DNA from: Talinum fruticosum
Taxonomy: Eukaryota; Streptophyta; Magnoliopsida; Caryophyllales; Talinaceae
Length of the DNA stretch: 64,000 bases
NCBI GenBank assembly: GCA_021018815.1
Contig: JAITYX010000055.1
Location: forward strand, 2,913,422 to 2,977,421
Reading direction: 5' to 3'
A program made the translations under genes and the position numbers. The notes beneath the pieces are model-generated. The model saw only the letters and a list, made by a program, of their open reading frames with translations, was not told the origin of the DNA and searched no databases. This document shows, in pieces, positions 23,193 to 33,084 of this stretch (position 1 is the first letter of the stretch; every line of letters begins with the position of its first letter).

Positions 23193-23699
23193 TATATATA
23201 TATATACAGACAGATGCATGTACGGAGCTCAGCAAGAGTAGACTGCATCTGCTTCCAGGCAATCGAGCAAACTAACAATCATTAATTGAGTGTTTAATTA
23301 TGTTAATTCTGTTGTGAATGATTGGATTCGGTTATTCCGGGAATAAGAGAGCTTATTATTTATCACAACTCCAACTATATATATGATTAAAACCTATGAT
23401 TTAAATGGACAATTGTCCAGATTATGCCCTTGATTTAAATGGACAAATGACTCGACCTAAAATCGAAATCAAATTGAATTATAATAATCCCAATACCATC
23501 CGACCCCAAATTAACCCAATCAAAACCAAATTAAATGATCCATTTGACATGTTTACTTTTATTCTTCAAGAAAAACCCTAGTGTAAAAATGTTCCATTTT
23601 GAAAGACCATGGTATGTTAAGAGATACCATTGTTTTATTTATAGAGTAGAAGCTACAAAGCAATCTAGTTGCTTAGATATATGATTATCAAAACTCATC

Positions 23700-24110
23700 A
23701 TAAAGTATATGCTTATAAGCTCCCTAACGAGTTCATTCATCATTATCAATTCCTTTTTGGATACAACCTTAAGGCTAACCAGTGTCAAAATGTCACGCTA
23801 GCGTACGTCATGTTCCACATGCTTCCCCCAAAAAAAACATTCTATATATACATTATTAATAAATTTTTAATATATATAAGACCGTTCCAAATCATAAAAC
23901 AAACACTTTATGATAATTATATAGAGACACTGCTAATTCATTTAAGGATAATATTAATGAATGTCATCTCTAAATAAGATATAATTAGATATCCTTAACT
24001 AAAGAGTTATCCTAAAATAAAAAAAGAAAAACATAGAAAAGTCTCATCCAAAGAATCAGACTAAATTGTACATCAGAAGTTCTTACTCAAAAATTTGAGT
24101 TTATGGGAGG
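23700..24110. repeat. Repeat unit R, copy 3 (partial)
   Basis: It matches 10670-11060 and 12895-13285 (AAGCTCCCTAACGAGTTCAT and following), here behind member 4. It shows that gene and flank were copied together before the transposon split the cluster. Confidence 0.65.
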
Positions 24111-26275
24111 GTGCACTTGTATCTGCATGTTTTCGACTTCCCATCTTCACCTTGATCAGCAATTTATTTTTTCAAAATTTATTTTAGCGAAACTAGTCTT
24201 CATAATGGACAGGGATCTGACAATTAGATTGAACTTTTTAGTAATCGGTTTGGATTTCATGGAGGCAAAGAAAGTAGAGGTTGTATTTTTCTTAACGGAA
24301 AAAGGGAGATTTATTAACTAAAACTCATACTATATGTACAATGAAAATCATTTAAAAAGAATAGATTAAAAATATCAAATTAAATTCTTATCTCTAATTA
24401 ATATAAAGTCGACCAATTTGTAGCATCCTTCTATCCACTAGCATATTTAATACAATTATCAATAAATTTAATCCAAGTATTATTTTTTGGTACTAGGTTT
24501 TTAAATAACACCAAAATTCAACATTAAAAATATATTATGTTTAAAAAAATATCCATATCTTTTTAATTTTCTCGTTCCTCATTTACAAAATTTTCTTTCC
24601 TTTTCTTTATTTGTGCAACATAATGATTTCCCGGTTGAGATAAAACTAAACAAGATAAAATATTAAAAAATAAAGATTTCGAGTATCAAAAAAAAAAAAA
24701 AAAGATCTATACCTTCCATGTTATACAAGGTATTAATAATATGATACTTGTACATACTTATATATATAATTAAGTAATTTTCTTATCTTTATACTTTTGA
24801 TATCCCTGTACCATTTTATTTCATGAAAGTTAATATTTTTAATTTTCACAACATATATGAAGTGCATTATGCAGATCCTCAGGACAAGCACATTGTTTTT
24901 GTTCGACGAGATTCACATCAGGTTTCGACGGGTCCGTCGAACTTCAGATGTAAAATCCGTCAGACAACCTGCAGCATAAAACAAAAGGCCTCCGTCATAT
25001 AGGCGATGTAATACCTTTCTGATGGTCCAACGATCTCCTAACCCGTCGGACATTTTTCGTCGCTATTTCGTTGCATTTTTGTAGTAAATTACGCTTTTGC
25101 ATTATTTGCTCCAAATTTCATATTCATAATAAGATTTAGCTTGAGACAAATTTCCTAACATATATGAAGTGCATTATGCTTATATTAACACATGATTGGC
25201 CCTCTTGGAGGGCAATTTACCTTGATAAAAATAAAAAATGACATAATTGAGGAATACGACATCAAATGACATAATTGTACCATTTTACAGAATATTTTTT
25301 GTTAAATCAAAAAAATAAAATAACTCCACGTCTCCCTCCTATACTAACTACATATTCTGAATAAGTACAACATAATTACACCGAATAATTTGTGACTATC
25401 TTATCCTTTAAGGGTAAAAAAGAAAAATCCAAAATTTATACCAACTAGAGAGGAGTCTTGGTTTCATATATGACATACATAGATTTAACTTTATTTGTGG
25501 CCCATTCATATATAAGTTAAATAGATTTAACTTTAGTTGTGGCGCATAAATGCATTATTGAAGAAAATCTTTATAAAGATATGTTATGCATTAATTTTAA
25601 AATTTATTTAAAAATAATTAGAAGGGTAAAGAAAAGTTATTAGAAAAATAAAAATTTTACATTATAAAAAAAATCATATCATTGACTATATGCGAAATAT
25701 GATAACAGACTTCTGCTCAAGACCCTAAGTCTCGAGGTTCCTCTGTAGTACATATAAGACTTCTGCTCAACCATCCAACAAACGTAGAATTAACCTCCCC
25801 TTGCAAACTACCTGTCCCCGAGTATTATCTCAACTCTTCTCATTCTTCTCCAGATCATAATACTTCTTTCTTCTCACAACCCTCGTTAGTTTATGATGAT
25901 TATTACGATTATGGTGTTGAACTTTATTGTGATCATTCAAGCCTCTACCTTGTACACTGTCTTTACCAAACTTGACCCTGCAAACTGATACCCGACACCC
26001 TTTAATGTTATAGTTATGGAGCATAAGATCATACTTTTCCTCGCTTAGTCTTGCCTTCAAAGACGCACAAATTGAAATCTCCTTCTATTTCTACATCCTT
26101 TTCTTGCTGGAATGGAATCATCACAATCCCTTTTAGATCATACTGATCCAAACAAGTGGGGATGTTGTCTACAAACATTGAGAATTCTCTCGTCCTCCTT
26201 TACCCTCTCGTTGGTTCCACATGTCCTTTCTTACAGCCATGGACATGTTTCCCTTTGCACTGAAGAAAAATCTTA
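24111..26275. other. Intergenic DNA with a CACTA-like fragment
   Basis: 24900-25085 carries GACGG/CCGTC-rich blocks (TTTCGACGGGTCCGTCGAA, CCGTCGGACATTTTTCGTCG) ending in GCATTTTTGTAGT, like a decayed CACTA subterminal region and end. It is enclosed by a perfect 23-bp direct repeat (24850-24872 and 25157-25179). No gene is supported. Confidence 0.4.
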
Positions 26276-26420
26276 TAAAGTCTCAACTGGTAAAATTACT
26301 AAGAGTTAGTTATTACTAGAGACCTAGAGGTTTGAATCACCTCCTTGCATTGGCCATTACGCCTCATTTACACCCAAACCTCCCAAGATTGTCTTTCTTG
26401 CAGTTAACTACCCAAAGTAT
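26276..26420 (+). mobile_element. tRNA-derived SINE-like element
   Basis: AGTCTCAACTGGTAAAATTACT resembles a Pol III A box and GAGGTTTGAATCACCT a B box, about 40 bp apart as in tRNA-derived SINEs. The 3' part (ATTGTCTTTCTTGCAGTTAACTACCCA) is shared with 15.26-15.30 kb. It is not a functional tRNA: no cloverleaf can be drawn. Confidence 0.5.
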
Positions 26421-26767
26421 ATTGAAGTTAATATTGACAAATTGTTAGTGTAGCTGACATTATTGTCAAATAGAATGGATTAAATTAGGTTGACGATTGT
26501 TGATCGTGTTTGTCAGTGAAAAGGGGTGAAGCTAAACAAAATGAATTTGTAATAAACATATTACGAAGATGACAACAACAAAGAGAAGTGTATTGATTAA
26601 CACATATAGGGTACAAAGGAAATAGATGGAAGACAAATTAATGAACACAAATGAACACACAACATATGGAACTTATTAAGTTGTTAACATGACAGAAGAA
26701 CACACGAGGATGCAGAGGCAGTAGTTGTTCCATATCTCACGGTTTCATCACCTTCCTGTTCTTAAGA

Positions 26768-26860
26768 TCAACGACTGCCGGGTTTTGGCCGCGGAAAGAG
26801 AAAAGGAACGAAAAGGATGCCCTGAGATGGAAGAGCATTAGCGAGGAGGATGAGGAGCAT
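26768..26860 (-). pseudogene. Diverged small-peptide family remnant
   Basis: The frame MLLILLANALPSQGILF resembles the end of the family signal peptide (IMALILASAAPSHALL). The preceding codons (TTCATCTTTTTCGCCATC) read as the rest of the hydrophobic core but have no ATG. The mature part is only about 17 residues (PFLFPRPKPGSR) and lacks LPxGED. A TATA box (TTTATATA on plus, 26984-26991) lies at the expected distance. Likely a dead copy, though a 30-aa product is possible. Confidence 0.45.
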
Positions 26861-26991
26861 GATGGCGAAAAAGATGAATTAACTGATAATCACTTTCAAA
26901 AGTGAGGGGTATATGAGAATGAGAGTAGAATTTAGTGTTCAAGATTGGATTGGATATATATCAACTGCTGGCTCCTTAATGTATTTATATA

Positions 26992-27852
26992 GGCGTCCTG
27001 CATTCTCTACTCAGCACGGCCTTCTTATTCTAAATTAATGCAAATATTCCATCAATCATCGTTATCTCCTCCCACGTTTAAATATTCCTTTCATTTCATT
27101 CTCTCAATATCTCCATTTTTAATATAATACAATAAGATCCTCCATTATTTTTTTTTAATTTTCTATTAATATATAATAATCGGGAATGTTATGTGAGGTT
27201 CATAAAATAAACCCCTTGAGTATCCTTATGTATAACTTGTAAGCTACCCAACTAAAAAATATACATATTTTGCTCCAAAATATCTTCAACTTCCATTATT
27301 TTTTCAATTCTCGAATATTGCTTAAACCCACTCTCTCTTGCCTATTATTATCACTTATCGCTCTCACTAAATATTCTATTTGGATGAGTTTTTGTTTGGG
27401 TTAGTTCGGTCGGGTTATGTTCGGGTCATCACAATTAGGTTGGGTTTTGGTTCGGTTAGGGTCGCGTTGACTTTTCATCAGTTAATGTTTGGTTAAATAA
27501 TAAACTTGTCTTGTAGAGATAAAATATTTTGGCAGACAATATTTGGGTCAGGTTCGATTCGGTTGAATTCAGCTCATCTGAATTTTTGTAACTGTCGAGT
27601 CGGGTTCGGTTTGGTTCGGTTTTCTTGTATATCCTTATGTATTAGGGGATAAAATCAAAACCTTATGTATTAGGAAAAATAAGCATATTAGGTTGCATTT
27701 ATTAATCATTATAACAATTAAAAATTTAATACAAATTTAGGGGAATTTTTATGTTTTAGAAAACTTATTAAACTAAATGAATGAACATAATTTTTGTTGT
27801 CAAATAATGCTTATGACAAAGCTCGAATTTAAATGCAATAGAAAAATAATTA
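26992..27852. repeat. Intergenic DNA with a GGTTCGGTT/GGGTTMGG-rich stretch
   Basis: 27380-27640 is a series of degenerate GGTTCGGTT, GGGTTCGG units like those in introns and MITEs elsewhere in this window (47.7-49.6 kb, other strand). No terminal repeats are clear and there is no gene. Confidence 0.35.
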
Positions 27853-28255
27853 AGCTTCGGGCCTAGAAACGGTCAACATTCACACACAACTTAGTCGAGC
27901 TTCGGGTCTAGAAATGGTCAACGTTCGGACACAACTTAGTCGAGCTTCCCAACAACGGTCAAGATTCGGACACAACTTAGTCGAGTTGGGTTCCTTTTCC
28001 TATTTAAAGGGAGCTTGGCATTCAATGTAAGACACCAATAAATTATTGTGAGGAGAATAGGTTGTGAGATTGGGATATCTCAGATTTTGGGAAGGTCTCG
28101 GGTTTGAGATCGTTCTTGTACTCTTTAAAAATAGTGAAATCATTGTGCTTATGATATTCATGATTTTTCTCGGTTTGGGTTTTCCACATTAAATTCTTGT
28201 CTCGTTTCTATTTTTGATCTCCATCTAAATTTTTGGTATTGTTTTGTCATCCTAT
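27853..28255 (+). mobile_element. Probable retrotransposon LTR fragment with 45-bp tandem repeats
   Basis: Three 45-bp-spaced copies of AGCTTC...CACAACTTAGTCG (27853-27985) precede a TATA-like TATTTAAAGGGAGCTTGGC, an AATAAA-containing stretch, and GGTTTTCCACATTAAATTCTTGTC. This is the layout of the promoter and R region of plant Copia LTRs. Ends and target duplication are not found. Confidence 0.4.
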
Positions 28256-28620
28256 CGTTACAAAAAAAAAAAAACTCTAAAATAGTGACGAGAATTCTAA
28301 AGGAATATGAGCAATTCCGATGGGTTTTCCGACGGATCACGGACGTCTTAATTCCGCTCATCGATAAGGCCTTTCGACGGGCCCGTCGGACATGTCCGAC
28401 GAGTTTGACAAAACCGTCTGACAGAGACATCCAACAGGGTGTCCAACGATCGTCCTCCCATAAGACATGATGCCCAACGTGTGTTTGACGGATGAAAGTT
28501 TTACGCACGTGATTGGACGACATGATTCTAGACAGATTTCCAACAGGTTTCCGACGAGTTTTCCGTCAGAAATCCATCGGACAGTGATTATTTTTTAAAA
28601 AATATTAAAAAATATTAATT
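28256..28620. mobile_element. CACTA-like subterminal fragment
   Basis: After an A tract come repeated GACGG/CCGAC units (TTCCGACGGATC, TTCGACGGGCCCGTCGGA, TCCGACGAG). The end part (TTTCCGACGAGTTTTCC to ACAGTGATT) recurs at 29813-29880. Dense subterminal repeats of this sort are typical of CACTA elements. No CACTA end or 3-bp duplication could be fixed. Confidence 0.35.
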
Positions 28621-28857
28621 ATCATACCTAAAAATATCAAATTTATTTACTAATATACATATCTAAGTATTGAAAATTAATTAAATAAAATATTATATGC
28701 TAAATATTAATACTAAACGTAATCACATACAGATGTTTGTTAAAGTACAAATAAAATATTTGAAATTCATGAATTTAGGTAAGTGAAATAACAAAATATA
28801 AAAGTCATATTAGTAAGGTTCTCAGCATCGGACAGATCGGATCGGAGGTGTCATCAT

Positions 28858-29350
28858 CTTTATTAGGTAATTTAAGATATTTAAAAATTATTTTTCTTTA
28901 TTTTCGTTTAATTTATTCTTTACTCAGATTATTAAATAATTTAAGAGCTTTCAAAATTATTTCACTTTAATTTTTTATTTATTTTTATTTCACTTTATTT
29001 TTTATCTTGATTCCTATTTAACTTTATTTTTTTCATTATTTAGATTAGGCAAAAAGCATTAAAAATTATTTCACTATTTTTTTCTTTTTGCTCTCACTTC
29101 ACTTTATTTTTTAATCTTTATTAGGTATTTTAAGAGATTTAAAACTTATTTCACTTTTTTTATTTATCTTTATTTTTTATATTTATTCACGTTAGGCAAT
29201 TTAAGAACTCTCAAAATTTTTTTATTTCAATAATTTTTTTAATTTCTATTTAACTTTATTTTTTATCTTTATTTTATTATGTTACTTAAGATATTTAAAA
29301 ATTATTTCACCTTATTTTTTATATTTATTCCTATTTAACTATGGTTTTTT
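28858..29350. repeat. Degenerate tandem repeat, about six copies, spacing 70-110 bp
   Basis: AATTTAAGA...TTTAAAATTATTTCAC recurs at about 28867, 28937, 29047, 29126, 29197 and 29283, separated by T-rich filler. Non-coding. Confidence 0.5.
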
Positions 29351-29450
29351 ATATTTACTCTGGCCCAGGTTTACTTAGTAGGAGTAGCCAAGCCTTGAGC
29401 AAGAATGATAAAGCACATAGTATGGGGAGATCTTCTCCTAAGTCTACTAC

Positions 29451-29789
29451 ATGATAATCAACTGTTGGAACATAAGAGGTCTAACTAAGCGGAGCGCAAT
29501 AAGGTCAGCTATTGCCAAGAATAATCCTGCTTTATTTTGTTTAGTTGAGACTCATGTAAAGGAGCCCAATGCGGCTAAGATCGCGCATAAGCTTTTCCCA
29601 AAATATCATTTTGTGGAAAATTATGTTTTTCACCATAATGGGAGAATTTGGGTGTTTTGGCTTCCGTTACTAAGCATGACTATTCTCCTAAAGTGTAGCC
29701 AACTTATCCACTTGTTTTATTCAGTGGTACTGCAAGTTGTTTTACTCGGCTACATTACGTTTGTATATGGGTTTAATTCGACAATTTAA
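29451..29789 (+). pseudogene. LINE (L1-type) ORF2 fragment: endonuclease N-terminus
   Basis: The frame MIINCWNIRGL is the conserved start of plant L1 ORF2. ALFCLVETHVKEPNAAKI contains the catalytic Glu motif (ET) of the apurinic-type endonuclease, followed by NGRIWVFW and YGFNS, also family landmarks. It stops after 112 aa, lacks the rest of the endonuclease and all of the reverse transcriptase, and is followed directly by CACTA-like sequence, so it is a dead fragment. Confidence 0.75.
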
Positions 29790-29812
29790 GACAACATCCG
29801 TTGGGCGATATT

Positions 29813-29915
29813 TTTTAAAATTTCCAACGGGTTTCCGACGAGTTTTCCATCGAAACCCATCGAGACAGTGATTGTTTTTTAAAAATATTAAAAATATTAA
29901 AAAATATTAAAAATA
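29813..29915. repeat. Second copy of the CACTA-like end segment
   Basis: CCAACGGGTTTCCGACGAG, then CAGTGATTGTTTTTTAAAAATATT, matches 28537-28617. The LINE fragment lies between the two copies. Confidence 0.5.
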
Positions 29916-30261
29916 GCCGCATAAAAAAAAAAACATAAACATGTCGTATCAAGCTGTTCCGGCATGGTCCGGTGTATTTTTATCATAAATGAGTTTAAAA
30001 ATTAATATTTTGTGCCCTGTTTAATATTATCGTACATTTCCAAGCAATTTTGCTTGCATATAATCTCTGTACCATCATACTAACCTATCTATCAACTAAC
30101 CTATTATACAAACCAAATACTTAGTTCATACAAACTAAATACACCAATATATTAAACACAAAGTCAACAAAGTTTAACACCACAAAGTCCAAATTACATC
30201 AAAGCTTAACAACAAAAAGACCATCAAAGTTTAACACAAATTTTTTTTAAAAAAAAAAAAA

Positions 30262-30440
30262 CTAGTGTTCGGGTCTTAAACGGGTCTCGAGTGCAGGTCC
30301 GATTCTTAATTTTTGAGACCTGGACTCGAGACAGTTAGACCCGCACTCGACCTGGACCCACCGGGTCCAAATTTGTGGACCCGGACCCGATTAAATGGGT
30401 CGGGTCCAGGTTGGCTCCAGGACCCACTGCCATCTCTACT
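30262..30440. mobile_element. Truncated hAT-like MITE (GGGTCC/GGACCC-rich)
   Basis: The inside is made of GGACCCGG and GGGTCC units. The right end read in reverse is TAGAGATGGCAGTGGG, close to the YAGRGNTGGCAA ends of hAT MITEs such as the one at 1876. The left end is lost in a poly-A tract. Confidence 0.45.
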
Positions 30441-30964
30441 TGATACTTGATATGTTTGGTTTTGGAGTGGTAGGCATCGTTCTTGGTAAGATGAATAACA
30501 CTCGACTATATGAGAATACAACGAGTAACTCCTTGTTGAACACCAAGCTCAATGATAAGACCCTCAACCTCTCACAAGATACTCCCTCAATTTCACATAC
30601 ATGTTACTTTAATTAACTTTTTGTTTTATAATATTAATCACTTTACAATCCCTATAACATATTAATAAATAATTTATTAATTTTGATCCTTATTACTCGA
30701 TCTTTTTTTCTACCTTTTTCATTGAACTTTTCTTCATTCCCAATGAATCTTTGGGCATTTAGGTCTTTTATCGTAAATTTTATCATAATTTTATATTTTC
30801 TTGATATTCAATCACAACTCAAAAAACAACTAATATTATGAAATGGAGAAAGTATATAATATGACTTGAATGGAACAGAAAAAACATGTTGGAATTGGCG
30901 CACGACAGAAACAGAAACACATAACTCAACTTAATTCTTATCTTTTGTAGGGGTTCTTGCCCAG
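30441..30964. other. Intergenic DNA
   Basis: AT-rich. No supported feature. Confidence 0.4.
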
Positions 30965-31078
30965 CTAAAGCGGACCAAGAGAGGGTAGGCTATGGAGGAG
31001 GTCAAGAAGGGGGTGAGATGGCACATCATTAGCGAGGATGAGGACCATGATGGGCAGAAGGATCAACGTCTTGCTCAT
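30965..31078 (-). CDS. Very small secreted-peptide family member (37 aa)
   Basis: It starts MSKTLILLPIMVLILAND, with VPSHPLLDLL in the place of the family's APSHALLDD, then SLPSLGPL and a stop. The upstream leader (GAGCTCGAGTTTAGA just before the ATG) matches that of members 2 and 3. The Gly run and LPxGED tail are missing, so it is either a reduced member or a truncated pseudogene. The signal sequence is intact. Confidence 0.45.
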   Translation of the reverse strand: MSKTLILLPIMVLILANDVPSHPLLDLLHSLPSLGPL

Positions 31079-31890
31079 GCTCGTTTCTAAACTCGAGCTC
31101 GGACCGATGAACACTCTCTCGAGTATGTAATTTAGTTTTAAAGATGGAGTACATCAACTGCATTGCTATTTCATTGAACATGTGGTAGGCATAAGAAACA
31201 ATCCCAAATAAAAAGTATAAATTAGGTGGGTTAAGGTCTAAATGAGATCGAGTTAGCCATTAGAGAGACTAATTACAACCAAAGCAACTAACTTTAACAA
31301 CTAATTAACATAAAAATATGAAATAAATATAAAAATTACACTAAATAACAAAGTACCACAAACTGACTTGTACAAGAACATAAACTAATTGGTTAAACAC
31401 AAACAAAAAACACGCAATCAATCTAATCTTAATTAATATCTACACTCGATAAAAATAAAATCTTTAAACTAAATTGAATAATCAAAATAATAAATTAGAG
31501 TAAAGAGGAAAAGAAAAGGAGAAAACTTATGCTTGAATTGAAATTGAAGTTTTGAATCCAAAATCTTGTACAAACTCTACACGAATCTCCCCCTAATAGA
31601 ATTTTGGTTAAGTAAGAACATAAGAGGTCCACTAAAATCCCTAAATAGTGAGCTCCACTCAAAATTTTCAGCACTCTTCATATGAAACCGGACACAACAT
31701 AACATTTGAATACTTAAAAAATATTTAAAAAATAACGAAGATCAAAATGCCTCGAACGAGCAAAGAAGGAGAAATTGATCACATTGTTAGAGTTTGAGCT
31801 CCAACACTTATTGGTCAGTTCTTATTTAGTTGAAAAAAAATTTATTTGCTCCACATTAGATACACATATATATAGATATAGGCAACAGTA
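31079..31890. other. Intergenic DNA between oppositely oriented peptide copies
   Basis: AT-rich, with no conserved promoter block of the GCCGGCAAGTACGG type. No gene. Confidence 0.4.
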
Positions 31891-32110
31891 TGAGCAAGAC
31901 ATTGATTTTTGTGGGCCATCGTGGTCCTTGTCAATGTTGCTCCACCCTATGCCCTTGGTGAAGTGTTAATTGAGGTACCCTTCATTGGTGGGCTTTCAGG
32001 TGGAGGGGGCTGACGACCGGCAATTGTTTTACCCAATCACCGTGTTTTTGTCTTTCATCTAACATACCACTCTGTACGAGTCTCATCAAAATTTGTGACT
32101 CTTTTTAGAA
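31891..32110 (+). pseudogene. Second-subtype peptide gene, frameshifted
   Basis: It starts MSKTLIFVG, then an extra base shifts the frame; in the next frame VVLVNVAPPYALGEVLIEVPF and IGGLSGGGG follow to a TGA. Signal-peptide half and mature half are thus in different frames. The core VLIxVPFIGGLxGGGG and the flank match the 14.75-kb fragment. It defines a second subtype lacking LPxGED. Confidence 0.6.
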
Positions 32111-33084
32111 TTCATATTTCAAAAGTAAATAAAAATTTTACGAGTTGAAGCTTCAATTAAATTTACCTAACTAAACTTCAAATTTAATTTCAGTTTAAAT
32201 GAAATTTAATTTATTAGACTTACAAAAGTCCTATACGCACTGATACAACGTTGATGATTAAACCAAATCAGTCAAATAATTTTATTTGATTTTAAATTCC
32301 AATTCAACGTTTAAAAACTTTGCACAAAACAGAAGGAAAGGCCAATCACGTACATTTTACCCAAGAAAGCCATTTTTATCCTCATTGATGATAATATACA
32401 TAAAACACTTGAAGTAAGATCTAACAAAAACTTACTGATAGGTACCCCATTATTTTGGGGTGACTGTTTGAATGGAATAACATTTTTAAATTATATTTTT
32501 TTAAAAAAATTATATTTAAAAGCAATATACATTTTGTAGAAACTATTTACAAATCTTTTCCACTATTTCTTTTTTAAATTTCTAATAAATATTTTATGCA
32601 CTTATTTTATGCCAAAAAAACCAAGTATTTAGGATATAACTTTTTCTCTATGTATAGCTTTGTTTCAACTGCCATTCGTACCTAGTTTTGCATTGCACCC
32701 AACAGATTGTTTTGTAGTTGCAACTTACAAGAACGGTGTTTGCCCACCGCCCAGTTTTTTCCTAAGGCAACTTTTTGTGGTTACATCCTCTATTTGTTCC
32801 CTGTCATCTGGACCACAATAGCTCAAAACGAAAACTTACAGCCGGTTTTGCGTTCAACAACCTCGGAGTTTTCCATTCTCGAGACTATGTAAAAATAACA
32901 ACCTAAAGAAAACAGTTACAGCAGTCAAAGTGGTCGTCTATCATCATCTTGAATGCTGAGTCGCCATACTTCCTCCCAAAAGCCATCTCCTTTCCTTCAA
33001 TGGAAGTGAGCAGTTAAAATTCAATGTCCTAGAGTTGTCATATGGTAATGGAGAAGTGCCCACAGTAGGAATACAGGAACAAAT
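32111..33084. other. Intergenic DNA downstream of the TM9SF gene
   Basis: No gene seen. The part next to 33085 should hold the TM9SF 3'UTR. Confidence 0.4.

Noticed and set aside
26276..26360. A tRNA gene
   Set aside because: A- and B-box-like blocks are present, but no acceptor or anticodon stems can be paired; a SINE fits better.
28158..28523. 121-aa frame on minus
   Set aside because: It crosses from the LTR-like fragment into CACTA-like repeats; no protein similarity.
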